64,000 nucleotides of DNA from Siphonodentalium dalli (GCA_032622095.1 CP136066.1:133329917-133393916); one strand, 5' to 3'; numbered from the stretch's first letter, positions 52,801 to 56,978 are shown. Numbers and translations: made by a program. The notes: generated by a model not told the origin, from the letters alone.

Positions 52801-55751
52801 ACGGACATACGTACGTATGGATGGAGACGTCGACTATATACCCGCCGACTTCAAGTCGGGGGCATAATAAGCCATAGTTAGCTGCCGTCATGCCATGGTG
52901 TCAATAGTGTCAACGGCATAGAGTTATTACAATTAGTTTAGCGGATTATAATTATATAGAATGTTAGTTTCATGTTTGCGAATGCCTGTGTGATATGTGA
53001 TGATATGTTTGTATAATATTGTTTTTAAAGTTGTTTTTTGTGTTGTTTTAATTATGTTTTCATTCTGAGTATAACAAATAAAGTTTAAAAAAAATATTTT
53101 AGTCATTAATTGTGAACCGACCAGAAAAAGATGAGTTAATTTGGCAAAAAAAAAAAATTATTTGGCCAAAAAATATTTGGCTCAAGTTTTTTTCATTTGG
53201 CGAATAATTTTTTTTTTCGGTCCAGCGAGAACACTGCTGGCAACATGCTTATATTCCAAATGAATATCACATGATCCAATTTCAGGGTAATACAAAAGAG
53301 AGACCCATTACGACAACATTTGGAATTCCCATGAATAAATAAATGTACCATAGAATTTTCATACGGTTTTCGATAAAATGGATCCGGGAGTAACAGTGGA
53401 CGGTTTTAACCCTTCTGCTACTATGAATAGGATTATACCATATAAATACAAATATTTGTATAAACCCTATGAGCAGGTAGAAGTTGAAAAAAAGCCTCCT
53501 GGGTTTTACAAAAAAAAAAATATGACTGGAGCATTGGCAATTTCACAGTCAATAAATTACATGAGTGTACATACAGTTGATGCTTGTATTTTAATGCAGC
53601 ATTGAGGTCCTTTAAGAAGCATGCATTGATAAATGCCAGCTGCCTCAGTGTCCATGCCGTATTTTTAACATCCAGCGTCTCTATTTTTTCTTGCATTTTA
53701 GTTGCCTTACCCATTTCCTGAAAGAAATAAGAGTTATTGAATAGAGCTGGGCAAAATTTCAGAATTACAATTCAGATTCAGTTTAGATCAATTAATGCGA
53801 CACACACCCAAGCATGTTACAAACAGAAGCTTTCATTGAGGGTGCTGCCAAACACCAAGATGCTAAAACCAAGGATGGGGTATCACTAGATTGCCCTTTT
53901 CCTGCCAATATGTGATCAGATTAACTAAATGTTGATAGCATTGTTGCTTTTCAATAAATACTTTAAGCCTCTGCTAACTTTTTGGCTATCGAGAAATAGC
54001 ATCTGGATGGAATTGAGTAAATAAATAGATTCATATTTCTGGACAAATAGAAATCTCACCTATTTAAACAACAGTTTTGCCAAATGAAGTATCTGTGCCA
54101 AATGTGAATTGTTTTTGCAGTGCAAATACTGATAAATTTCAGATAACTTTCTTGGGTGTCATTATCCATACTTCTTTCTGGCTATAGCAGTCATTTTTCA
54201 CTTAAAAAGGTGTGTTCTAAAGTCCCTGTGTTAGTGTGTAAGAGATGTTGATCATTTGTTGAAAACAGCATCTTACAGCTACTCCAGATTACAACATTTT
54301 CACAAGGGCAAATCCCAAAGAGTGCTTATGTCATTGCCATGTCATGGGACATTAGAAAATTCCACTATGTTGTATAGGGGGGAAAAAGCAAGGCTTCCAA
54401 TATCGCCGACCACAAATCCCCCGAAAAAGTGGCTTTTTAGTAAGGATAGATTTGTTTTTAACTCTGTCAAAATTCATCTTTTTCAACCATGTACCAAATA
54501 TCAAGAGATTCAGTTGAATTAAAAACAATCAGATAATTAAAGTTAAGTTATCATCCGGACACTAAAATAACCGGCAAATTTTAAGTCAACAAGGACTATA
54601 ACTCCAGCAAATATAGGCGGACCAAACCCAAATTATAACTTGTCCTGTACCTTTATGTGGTTAATCCACATACAAAATTTAATAACAATTAGATTACAAA
54701 AACTAAAGTTATCATCCAGAAACCAATATAATCGGCAAATTCTAAGTCGACAAGGACCAAATCTCTGGCAAAAATGGGTGGACTGAACCCATATTCGAAC
54801 TTGACCTATATTTGGAGCTGATAACCTCACATACAGGGTTCGCGCTGGCCCAAAATTCCCAGGTGCCAAAACTGTTGCCAATTGCATTATTTTTATAGCC
54901 ACTTTATACTTTCTGTTGCCACTTTTTTCCGACCAATATTTTTTGGTGCCACTTTTGAATGTATTTGGACTATCGGTAATGTCTGAATGTCCGAAGAAAT
55001 CAGTAACTTTCTTCATTTTAGAAGGATGTTGCGTGTCCGATGCATTGTTGCTGAACTCTAACTTGCGCTTACGATTCATATTTGCTGTATGTCACAGTTT
55101 GTGAAAGCTGAGTTACGAAAGACATATTTATGATAATTTATCTAACACCTATATACTATCAATACACAGCTTCCTAACTATGTAGACTCCAAGAAGCCCT
55201 TTGTTTGGCTAATGTTTGTCAAATTAGAGTCAATAGCCGTACGTATTGTTATAGTCGAGTAGAAATTCGAAACCCTTTCACCACAGCGATAAAATAAGTC
55301 GATCTGACATAAGCCGCGAATCTATTATACCTTTTCAATTAGCTATGTCGCGACCGGATATCGATGTGTGTTTTGTCTCCAACCGATTTACTGCAAGCTT
55401 TATTATATGCCCGATGGGTACCAATTGCCAAATGCCAAAAAGCAAGGTGCCACTTTTTGTAGCCAATCAGGATTTTTTTGGAGCCATTTCATTATTTGTA
55501 TAGCAATTTGCTAAATTGGCAATGGGCAGCGCGAACCCTGCTCACATACCAAATTTGGCTCAGATCTTTTAACACAAACTAAAGTTATCATCCGGACAAA
55601 TTTCTAATTCTAATATACTTGAGTGATTAAGAACACAACTCACCCCTTCATTGCAATAATAAGTAAGCAGATTAATATGTGCAAATTTGTGATTTGGATT
55701 CCTCTTGATGAATTCTTCAAGTTCTACTTTGTCCATGTTGTCTGTGTACAA
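9138..55751 (-). CDS. Split gene, pentatricopeptide-like, probable LRPPRC-type protein (partial, 16 exons seen)
   Basis: This is the visible part of a large minus-strand gene. Exons, 5' to 3': 55751-55644, 53717-53575, 44033-43951, 43469-43247, 41736-41612, 41298-41192, 40879-40811, 38628-38538, 38111-37927, 37212-37130, 36504-36386, 25902-25799, 14263-14195, 13632-13626, 9500-9358, 9185-9138. All have AG acceptors and GT donors, mostly with GTAAGT/GTGAGT/GTATGT-like donors, and phases join in frame across all junctions (1707 nt, 569 codons). The product is a chain of short amphipathic helices with hallmarks of helical hairpin repeats (for example MQKLIS, EKYDEALSYLEE, NQLEKAYRVFE, KDYTRAMDVL). 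Animals have few PPR proteins. The length, exon number and PPR-like pattern fit LRPPRC, a mitochondrial mRNA-stabilising protein, but that name is inference. The start and stop codons were not found, so the gene probably runs past both ends of this list. Confidence 0.72.
9358..9500 (-). CDS. PPR-like gene, exon o
   Basis: This is a 143-nt exon with acceptor TATAATGCAG and donor GTAAGT. It encodes DCAKAVGAVNEMEAAGIQ, a good PPR-like helix pair ending in the typical A-G-I turn, and then NPDVVEKLENLL. It enters needing one prior base and ends in phase 0. Confidence 0.78.
9700..9810. repeat. Short dispersed repeat fragment
   Basis: The words GATTTAAACCAAATTTG and GTGGTGACTCCGGGTA also occur, diverged, at 21377-21410. 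No structure is visible beyond that. Confidence 0.35.
9811..11706 (+). repeat. Family B pearl-like element, copy 2 (about ten units)
   Basis: The 5' word TAGCTCAAC (about 9818) is complementary to the 3' word GTTGAGCTA (about 11695-11703). In between are some ten tandem units. Their ATGACTCGTTCCCATCTACATG block recurs at about 10137, 10282, 10433, 10598, 10755, 10920, 11082, 11236, 11400 and 11558, that is, every 145-169 bp. A GACGACGGATACCAAGCCATGG block precedes the 3' end. Open frames through the array are by-products of near-160-bp periodicity. Confidence 0.75.
11865..12118 (+). repeat. Family A pearl-like element, copy 3 (short)
   Basis: There is one core unit (GGGTCATAACTC to ATGTTTGAGTTATC), a run of CGGACAGA-type repeats, and a terminal hairpin TGTTTACCATAC / GGTAAACAT. 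The 5' end is lost in A/T-rich sequence. Confidence 0.6.
12118..12988. other. Intron with small repeat fragments
   Basis: At 12412-12470 a stretch matches the inverted repeat of the DIRS family at 21578 (TAAGTAAAATATATCTCCTA, TATCTTGCCCACT). At 12915-12982 two GTCGACTAATCG-type words face each other around 45 bp. No gene was seen. Confidence 0.5.
12989..13155 (+). repeat. Family B 3' end fragment
   Basis: It holds the last part of one core unit, a CAC-rich microsatellite remnant, the block GGATACCAACCCATGGC, and the terminal hairpin (TAGCTCAAACTTT / AAAGTTGAGCTA). It shows what an intact family B 3' end looks like. Confidence 0.65.
13155..14190. other. Intron, with one 37-bp tandem duplication
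   Basis: Only a direct duplication of CAGAACTAATGAAATTGC plus following bases (13785-13855) and the 7-nt microexon candidate were noted. The 72-codon frame at 13112-13330 begins inside a family B tail and has no domain. Confidence 0.4.
13626..13632 (-). CDS. PPR-like gene, putative 7-nt microexon
   Basis: Seven bases (TTGCATT on the minus strand) lie between a strong acceptor (TTTCCTCCTACAG) and a consensus donor (GTAAGTAAG). Exon m ends in phase 0 and the next exon (9358-9500) needs exactly one pending base. A 7-nt exon supplies it, giving Leu-His and then a Cys codon across the junction. No other exon was seen in the gap. The call rests on splice signals and phase only. Confidence 0.4.
14195..14263 (-). 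CDS. PPR-like gene, exon m (short)
   Basis: This is a 69-nt exon, phase 0 to 0, bounded by AACTCTCTTTCAG and GTAAGT. It encodes 23 residues, including ILHSARLLHLCQQLVKD, an amphipathic helix fitting the rest of the gene. A 63-codon reading frame on the plus strand crosses the same bases and looks like a shadow. Confidence 0.62.
14700..15215 (+). pseudogene. Non-LTR retrotransposon (LINE) relic, region before the reverse transcriptase
   Basis: Interrupted plus-strand frames read like the stretch between endonuclease and reverse transcriptase in LINEs: basic helices with RLIREHRRIHKKAK (near 14880), then SDGNDILLSLEKAECFN and YFCNISSLNENG (near 15100-15200). The second part matches the usual pattern in which a load-and-release motif precedes an N-x-Y-F word. 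Stops and frameshifts are frequent, and no polymerase core is left. Confidence 0.5.
15216..15735. other. Low-complexity and repeat debris
   Basis: It has an A11 run, a GGCC-rich inverted pair around 15233-15280, and at 15574-15620 a fragment of the family B tail (ACGGACAACAGACACCAATGC). Nothing coding was found. Confidence 0.4.
15740..16275 (+). repeat. Family C tandem element, copy 3
   Basis: It opens with CAACTGTTGCAAAGTTCCAA, then about two units with ATTTGAACAAATCTGAATCCC and CCAAATATTAGC blocks. The ACGG run is missing, but the last words (CTTCGTCTCAGAGGAGATG) recall the hairpin tail of copy 2. Confidence 0.55.
16276..16793. other. Intron, microsatellite only
   Basis: A GAATA repeat (16379-16400) and a doubled TATTCACATTGTGGGATA at 16636-16670 were noted. 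No gene was found. Confidence 0.4.
17084..19087. mobile_element. pogo/Tigger-like (Tc1/mariner) element relic
   Basis: The ends CAGTCAATTCC and GGAATTGACTG are inverted and flanked by TA on both sides. The first and last 200 bp carry many TTGCATA/TATGCAA words, probable transposase-binding repeats. Near 18500-18610 a short plus-strand frame ends with an acidic tail (DAESDNDAEY) followed by TAA, which may be the end of a transposase. The rest is not open. Confidence 0.6.
17721..18262 (+). repeat. Duplicated segment, copy 1 (empty site)
   Basis: About 540 bp from GAACCCAATC to CTGAACATTGATATAAA match 19095-20955 apart from small changes. This copy lacks the family A element carried by the other. 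The junction is AAAAA/TAAAGG at 17991/17992. Confidence 0.8.
19095..20955 (+). repeat. Duplicated segment, copy 2 (filled site)
   Basis: It is the same segment as at 17721-18262, but split by a family A element at about 19374-20653. After the insert it continues TAAAGGTTATC exactly as in copy 1. A short extra stretch near 20714-20745 is also specific to this copy. Confidence 0.8.
19374..20653 (+). mobile_element. Family A pearl-like element, copy 4 (best bounded)
   Basis: It starts CAAGAGGTATGCTG, has the 5' word TTTGCCCCCGAC, and several core units (GGCCATAACTC at about 19556, 19730, 20090, 20262 and 20437, plus a disrupted one at about 19901). It also has ACGGACGGACGG near 20597, and a terminal hairpin ACTTTTCAAGT followed by CGGGGGCATAA. 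The 5' TTTGCCCCCGAC pairs with the 3' GTCGGGGGCATAA. The sister segment gives its exact edges, an insertion between A and T. Confidence 0.75.
21578..21965 (-). repeat. DIRS family 2: left inverted repeat plus internal complementary region
   Basis: The left end (ACAATATTTTCC, CTTGCCCACTGAACTATATGG) is repeated in reverse complement at 21862-21905 and directly fused to a second CTTGCCCACTGAACTATATGG at 21926-21945. This end-end fusion is the DIRS internal complementary region. It matches the copy at 45070-45500. Confidence 0.75.
21966..25060 (-). pseudogene. Decayed internal part of the DIRS family 2 element
   Basis: No intact frame remains. A minus-strand piece at 24550-24882 has a Pro/Gly/Tyr-rich stretch (FPPYYKSPLPGAWQTGYW) like the low-complexity centre of the Gag of the 58-63 kb element. 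A C36 tract lies at 22326-22361. A block at 24275-24340 is duplicated at 24421-24500. A TA-microsatellite sits near 22060-22100. The recombinase expected next to 21965 is absent, so a large internal deletion is likely. No right inverted repeat was found. Confidence 0.45.
25060..25798. other. Intron, one short repeated block
   Basis: The words GCGTCCCAAATCGAG and GTAAATATTTAC at 25270-25302 also occur at 23448-23475, showing a shared fragment. Nothing else was recognised. Confidence 0.4.
25799..25902 (-). CDS. PPR-like gene, exon l
   Basis: This is a 104-nt exon with acceptor ACTTCTTTTCAG and donor GTGTGT. It encodes SVKAASKLWAYYFYTD and PRADEIMK. Its first two bases complete a Leu codon begun in exon k, and it ends in phase 0. 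Confidence 0.78.
25903..26386. other. Intron with a small palindromic repeat
   Basis: At 26182-26255 there is an inverted pair, AATGCATTCTCTTATATA / AGAGAATACATTGG. It belongs to the same family as the source of the minisatellite at 42.4 kb. No gene was seen. Confidence 0.45.
26398..27404. mobile_element. Roughly 1-kb element with 11-bp direct repeats
   Basis: ACCATTATAAT stands at 26387-26397 and at 27405-27415, a length typical of Mutator-like target duplications. The left end carries the 75-bp palindrome. The word TAATTACAACTA after it is inverted at the right end (TAGTTGTAATTA). The right 250 bp are GC-richer with CGCG words. There are no coding domains. Confidence 0.5.
26401..26567. repeat. 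Near-perfect 75-bp inverted repeat
   Basis: The arms 26401-26475 and 26493-26567 are complementary with a few mismatches around a 17-base loop. CCGATCAGTAGA and its complement are exact. It would form a long hairpin in DNA or RNA. Confidence 0.85.
27494..28389 (+). mobile_element. Family A pearl-like element, copy 5
   Basis: It starts CAAGAGCTACGCTGGG, has four to five core units (for example AGGGGCATAACTCCGGTG at 27665), the run GACGGACGGACGGACAG near 28330 and the tail hairpin GCCGTTTTTCAAACGGGCGTATAAAA. The 5' partner word of the hairpin appears deleted. Confidence 0.7.
28390..28876. other. Intron, nothing recognised
   Basis: This is AT-rich sequence between a family A element and the DIRS inverted repeat. 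Confidence 0.4.
29140..29245. repeat. DIRS family 3 internal complementary region
   Basis: Its first half (GTTCAGTGTGTAAGTATC to GAAAATGTTAT) is the complement of the left end. Its second half (ATTCCCCTCAAAGATACG to CTACATGG) is the complement of the right end. In DIRS1-type replication this region templates circle closure. Confidence 0.75.
29760..32710. mobile_element. PIF/Harbinger-like non-autonomous element
   Basis: The ends GGGACCTTGTCAAATTAC and its complement extend as inverted repeats for about 75 bp with one mismatch and one indel. The flanks are TAA on both sides (29757-29759, 32711-32713), the 3-bp duplication typical of PIF/Harbinger. Both subterminal regions carry arrays of AACTCCG words, in the same orientation at both ends. 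No transposase was recognised. Inside are a degenerate third copy of the end (30036-30073) and a TTAA MITE. Confidence 0.72.
30258..30638. mobile_element. TTAA-flanked MITE nested in the Harbinger-like element
   Basis: It is 381 bp with imperfect inverted ends of about 50 bp (AGTCAAATGACCAAT / ATTGGTCACTTGACAT; ATTTCCATGCAAA / TTTGCATGGAAAT), flanked by TTAA at 30254-30257 and 30639-30642. It has no coding capacity and an A-rich centre. Confidence 0.65.
32714..35827. repeat. Interior of the DIRS family 3 element
   Basis: A block at 33331-33530 is repeated in direct orientation at 33790-33990 (GCAGAACCACGGGCAAC, GGCAAC(A/G)AGCCACA, AAGCCACCCACAACTCC). Frames on both strands cross these blocks, but none shows a domain. 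Stretches of C near 34505 and 34811 are short. Confidence 0.45.
36038..36385. other. Intron, G15 tract only
   Basis: A run of G at about 36128-36141 is the only landmark before the donor of exon k. Confidence 0.4.
36386..36504 (-). CDS. PPR-like gene, exon k
   Basis: This is a 119-nt exon with acceptor TCTGTTCATAG and donor GTAAGT. It encodes EAISRAMSHLKDNP and YLMFDGLLNLREHS. It leaves one base. The intron that follows (36385-25903) holds the nested DIRS/Harbinger/MITE block. Confidence 0.78.
37130..37212 (-). CDS. PPR-like gene, exon j
   Basis: This is an 83-nt exon with acceptor TAATCTTCCAG and donor GTGATT. It encodes a charged linker (LVVENEKREERS) followed by VPVNFLSLP. It enters in phase 0 and leaves two bases. 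The linker continues that of the previous exon. Confidence 0.7.
37927..38111 (-). CDS. PPR-like gene, exon i
   Basis: This is a 185-nt exon with acceptor TTGTTAACAG and donor GTTTGT. It encodes a PPR-like hairpin (KDYTRAMDVLTSYEDE, RTLRYLANALNKAGI) and then a polar linker rich in Gln, Thr, Pro and Asn. The linker suggests the boundary between two helical blocks. Confidence 0.82.
38538..38628 (-). CDS. PPR-like gene, exon h
   Basis: This is a 91-nt exon with acceptor ACAACTTTCAG and donor GTGAGT. It encodes LKNVVDFFKRLPGVD and ELFFHLIRGY, again helix, turn, helix. It leaves one base, which with the first two bases of the next exon gives Cys. Confidence 0.8.
38629..39709. other. Intron, nothing recognised
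   Basis: This is AT-rich sequence without element ends or open frames of interest. The shorter introns at 36505-37129, 37213-37926, 38112-38537, 40880-41191, 41299-41611 and 43470-43950 are likewise empty. Confidence 0.4.
39710..40532. mobile_element. hAT MITE with 8-bp target duplication
   Basis: The ends CAGACCTGTTAACC and GGTTAACAGGTCTG are exact inverted repeats, flanked by ATTGTGAT at 39702-39709 and 40533-40540. The right 110 bp are packed with TCCGGGAG / CGGGAGAT words; the left has two or three. This is typical of hAT subterminal binding repeats. No transposase is encoded. Confidence 0.8.
40811..40879 (-). CDS. PPR-like gene, exon g
   Basis: This is a 69-nt exon of 23 codons, phase 0 to 0. 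The acceptor is AATTTTTTTCAG and the donor is GTATGC. It encodes SGFKISPTSLFLECKDL. An in-phase cassette of this size could be skipped without a frameshift. A hAT MITE sits in the next intron. Confidence 0.75.
41192..41298 (-). CDS. PPR-like gene, exon f
   Basis: This is a 107-nt exon with acceptor CTTGTTTCAG and donor GTATGT. It encodes GILTQLMVQLLDCNQL and EKAYRVFE. The second motif is close to the PPR consensus xxAxxxF. The exon ends in phase 0. Confidence 0.82.
41612..41736 (-). CDS. PPR-like gene, exon e
   Basis: This is a 125-nt exon with acceptor TTATTACAG and donor GTATTG. It encodes EKYDEALSYLEETIK and LSKLMNSLIKNDDAARL, the classical A-helix and B-helix spacing of a PPR or TPR unit. 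It leaves one base for the next exon. Confidence 0.82.
41737..42376. other. Intron, a small inverted pair only
   Basis: A CTGCTACTGA...TCAGTAGTAGCG inverted pair near 41858-41887 and a doubled GCCGCTAAAATGGC / GCCATTTTAGCGGC pair at 42318-42360 were noted. Both may be edges of small foldback elements. Confidence 0.4.
42378..42997. repeat. 30-bp minisatellite inside a palindromic element
   Basis: From 42505 to 42960 the unit TCCTCTTATATATTTGAGG plus CTCCCTATGTA (30 bp) alternates with a shortened 22-bp unit TCCTCTTATATATTTGAGTGCA, nearly 20 units in all. The outer words CCTGTGCCAATGCATT and (inverted) CCTGTGCCAGTGCATT frame the array. A single-unit relative lies at 26182-26255. Confidence 0.8.
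43247..43469 (-). CDS. PPR-like gene, exon d
   Basis: This is a 223-nt exon, the longest found. The acceptor is TTCGTTTTCAG and the donor is GTTAGC. It encodes about 74 residues that form two to three helical hairpins (NRVHLLNTRMLMDTA, MVAKLCETLEKLEL, QIHMQKLIS). It leaves two bases, which pair with the first base of exon e to give Ser. Confidence 0.85.
43951..44033 (-). CDS. PPR-like gene, exon c
   Basis: This is an 83-nt exon with acceptor TTTTTTCTCCAG and donor GTGAGT. It encodes DEEFPNYPHMKVVYH and NLMIQKEDWD. It enters with two bases pending and leaves one, so its final Gly codon is completed by the next exon, where the helix AFSILNDYAAKE follows directly. Confidence 0.82.
44200..44971 (+). 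mobile_element. Family A pearl-like element, copy 6
   Basis: The 5' word GTCCCCCGAAAAA (44209) pairs with the 3' word TTTTTCGGGGGAC (44952-44964). In between are three to four clear core units with AAGTTATCATCCGG at 44380, 44540 and 44705, and GGACGAACGGACGG near 44888. Confidence 0.7.
45572..46315 (+). mobile_element. Family A pearl-like element, copy 7
   Basis: It starts AACAAGAAGGGTAACACC, has the 5' word ATGCCTCCGAC, and three to four core units (GCCGTAACTCTGG at 45775 and 45929, GGGCCATAGTTCTGG at 46098). It ends with GAAGGAGGGACGGATGG and a tail CGGGGGCATAATAAG. The 5' and 3' words are complementary. Confidence 0.7.
46331..46745 (-). pseudogene. Tyrosine recombinase remnant of the DIRS relic
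   Basis: One minus-strand frame reads AFASARWVNELYALSV, the helix carrying the first catalytic Arg in the recombinase of the element at 58.8 kb (AFASARRVSEIHALSV). Here that Arg pair has become Arg-Trp. An overlapping frame reads LINPGFLVNTASS. Frameshifts and the loss of the C-terminal H-x-x-R and Tyr boxes make it inactive. Confidence 0.65.
47300..49078 (+). repeat. Family A-type repeat, diverged long array, copy 8
   Basis: A unit with TCGATACCAAAAACTATACAGGTGAGG recurs at about 47630, 48690 and 48838, and in decayed form at 47345, 47810 and 48540. A GGCCATAACTCTGTT block lies at 48367. It ends with a long ACGG/ACAG microsatellite (48953-49015) and a hairpin TATGTGTACCATAC / GGTATGGGTACACATA. 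Confidence 0.6.
49129..50340 (-). pseudogene. RT/RNase H and recombinase N-terminal remnants of the DIRS relic
   Basis: Minus-strand fragments in different frames read KNLSPFMIKGYRAMLSH (49129-49371) and ALTDQLSRQDSVITKEWEL (49377-49622). These match the spacing and wording of the end of RNase H and the start of the recombinase in the 58-63 kb element. Further up, 49976-50296 reads like a broken RNase H core. A C-rich run with one A interrupts at 49781-49821. Confidence 0.55.
50784..51200 (+). mobile_element. Family A pearl-like element, copy 9
   Basis: It starts AACAAGAGGTGTGCACTC, has the 5' word CATACCCCCAACG and the 3' word AAAGTGGGGGTATAAT (complementary), two weak core units and GACGGAAGGAC. 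It is inserted in the polymerase-side part of the DIRS relic. Confidence 0.65.
51342..53236. mobile_element. hAT element relic inside the DIRS right inverted repeat
   Basis: The ends CAGTGTTCGCGCTG and CAGCGAGAACACTG are inverted with one mismatch, flanked by CTGGCAAC at 51334-51341 and 53237-53244. Subterminal TTTGGCTAA / TTGGCCAA words are repeated. A 64-codon plus frame (51926-52120) may be a leftover of coding sequence, but no hAT domain was recognised. A family A element lies at 52347-52870. Confidence 0.8.
52347..52870 (+). mobile_element. Family A pearl-like element, copy 10 (nested in hAT)
   Basis: It starts AACAAGAGGTACGCTGTC, with 5' TTTGCCCCCAACTG, two core units, a degenerate ACGTACGG run and the hairpin tail ending GACTTCAAGTCGGGGGCATAA. 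Its sequence is close to copy 4 at 19374. Confidence 0.75.
53575..53717 (-). CDS. PPR-like gene, exon b
   Basis: This is a 143-nt exon entered in phase 0 and leaving two bases. The acceptor is ATTTCTTTCAG and the donor is GTATGT. It encodes a helix-rich piece with TAWTLRQLAFINACFL and NAALKYKHQ. The last two bases join with the first base of the exon at 43951-44033 to make a Leu codon, across an intron of about 9.5 kb that contains a whole DIRS relic. Confidence 0.75.
53718..54370. other. Intron, nothing recognised
   Basis: This is non-coding sequence between exon b and a family A element. An 88-codon plus frame at 54256-54522 runs into the repeat and has no domain. Confidence 0.4.
54372..55610 (+). 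repeat. Family A pearl-like element, copy 11, split by a hAT MITE
   Basis: Core units with AAGTTATCATCCGG stand at 54546, 54708 and, after the insertion, 55580. The CCCCCGAAAAAGTGGCTT word at 54418 matches the 5' part of copy 6. The 3' microsatellite and hairpin are missing; exon a begins soon after. Confidence 0.65.
54834..55540 (-). mobile_element. hAT element remnant (707 bp) with transposase N-terminus
   Basis: The ends CAGGGTTCGCGCTG and CAGCGCGAACCCTG are exact inverted repeats, flanked by CTCACATA at 54826-54833 and 55541-55548. On the minus strand a frame starting at 55079 reads MNRKRKLEFSNN and KKVTDFFGHS, the usual basic opening of hAT-type transposases, and then runs out. The ends share 13 of 14 bases with the hAT at 51342, so they are related. 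Confidence 0.8.
55644..55751 (-). CDS. PPR-like gene, exon a
   Basis: This is a 108-nt exon, phase 0 to 0. The acceptor is TTTCTTGCAG and the donor is GTGAGT. It encodes 36 residues, including MDKVELEEFIKRNP and AHINLLTYYCNEG, a helix-turn-helix pattern typical of PPR/TPR repeats. It lies just left of a stretch of family A repeats and right of a repeat interrupted by a hAT MITE. It is the most upstream exon recognised; earlier exons must exist because there is no start codon. Confidence 0.72.
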
Positions 55752-55838
55752 CTGCAAGAAATATTAATTTGATCATCAGCACTAAACACAAAACACCACG
55801 GTTCCAACATTGAAACAAGGGCAGGGCGGAAACAAAGT

Positions 55839-56430
55839 TAACTAGAGGTGTGACTGTCCCAATGGGACTAAGGATACCCCCCTTGTTTTTAAAATACTAA
55901 GATGTTTCACATGTCAGTAAACATTTTGTTAAAATAATAAAATAACAGTTCCCATTGCAGGTGCATAACCCTAACCCTAATCTTAAACCTATTGACCGAA
56001 AAATGTAGGAATAAAAGCTCGGACAAAATTATGCATGTTGCGAAAATGTTCTAAGTCAAAAAAGGGGAATAACTCAACACTTAAAAGTCGGACAGACATC
56101 ATAATTGCAGGTGCACAGGTTCCCATGGTACTAAATATCCTAAAAATGTAGGAATAAAAGCTCGGACAAAATTATACATGTTGCGAAAATTTTCTAAGTC
56201 GAAAAAGAAGGGATAACTCCACCAAAAAAAGTCCGACAGATGTCATAATCGCAGGTACACAGGTTCCCATGGTGGTTGATGTCTGTGCCAAGTTTCACGA
56301 AAAATGATAAAAAAACGACTGAGAAAAACGCCAGACAAATTGTGTCCACGGACGGATGGACGACGGACAAGCTGATTCCAGTATACCCCCCCCCCACAAC
56401 TTCCTTGCGGGGGGGGGGGGGGGGGTATAA
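55839..56430 (+). mobile_element. Family A pearl-like element, copy 12
   Basis: It starts AACTAGAGGTGTGACTG, has the 5' word GGATACCCCCC and a 3' G-run followed by TATAAAA, and two short units with AAAAAAGGGGAATAACTC / TAAAAGCTCGGACAAAATTA. C and G tracts at 56386-56395 and 56408-56425 form a strong hairpin end. Confidence 0.6.
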
Positions 56431-56978
56431 AAATAAACAAAGAAGTACAACTCTAGAATGGAAAATGCAAACTCAGTCATTGGGCACTCTTTTGAAAGCA
56501 GTCCTGATGGCAAACCTTCACACTAAAAACTAATAACCAATGGATGAGATATCTGCACTGACAGACAAAAGATTTCCAGATAAACAAAGAAGGATGACTC
56601 TCACTCCAGAATGGAAAAGCAAACAATGCCATTTGCCCCTCTTTTGAATCCAGTCATGATAGCAAACATTCACATTTTACTGAAATCAGATGAACCATGG
56701 CTGCAATAACTGCACAAATGGAAAAAAAACAAATGATTTCCAAATATACAAAAAAGGATAACTCTAGAATGATAAATCACGAAGAGTCATTTGCGCCCCT
56801 CTTTTGAAAGCTGTCATGACGGCAAACATCAATACCAAATTTCATTTCAGATCCAATAACTGATGGCTAAGATATTTGCCTGGATGACGGACACACAGTT
56901 GGACAAACGGACAGACAGATGGGCAAAGTCAATCCAGTACATCCGTGCATTTTTCTATGAAAAAGTGGGGGTATAATA
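56431..56978 (+). mobile_element. Family A-type element, copy 13
   Basis: Three 140-150-bp units each hold ACTCTAGAATG and CTCTTTTGAA..CAGTC(A/C)TGA..GCAAAC. A GGACAAACGGACAGACAG block and a tail TTCTATGAAAAAGTGGGGGTATAAT follow. It joins copy 12 head to tail. Confidence 0.55.

Larger units (their letters stand above)
45070..53453 (-). mobile_element. DIRS family 2 relic, full span
   Basis: The left inverted repeat is at 45070-45390 and the internal complementary region at 45395-45500. Recombinase and polymerase remnants follow on the minus strand. The right inverted repeat is at about 51290-53453 once the hAT insertion is removed. The outermost bases of the right repeat after ATTATACCATATA are lost. 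Family A repeats at 45572, 47300 and 50784 and the hAT element account for much of the 8.4 kb. Confidence 0.7.
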
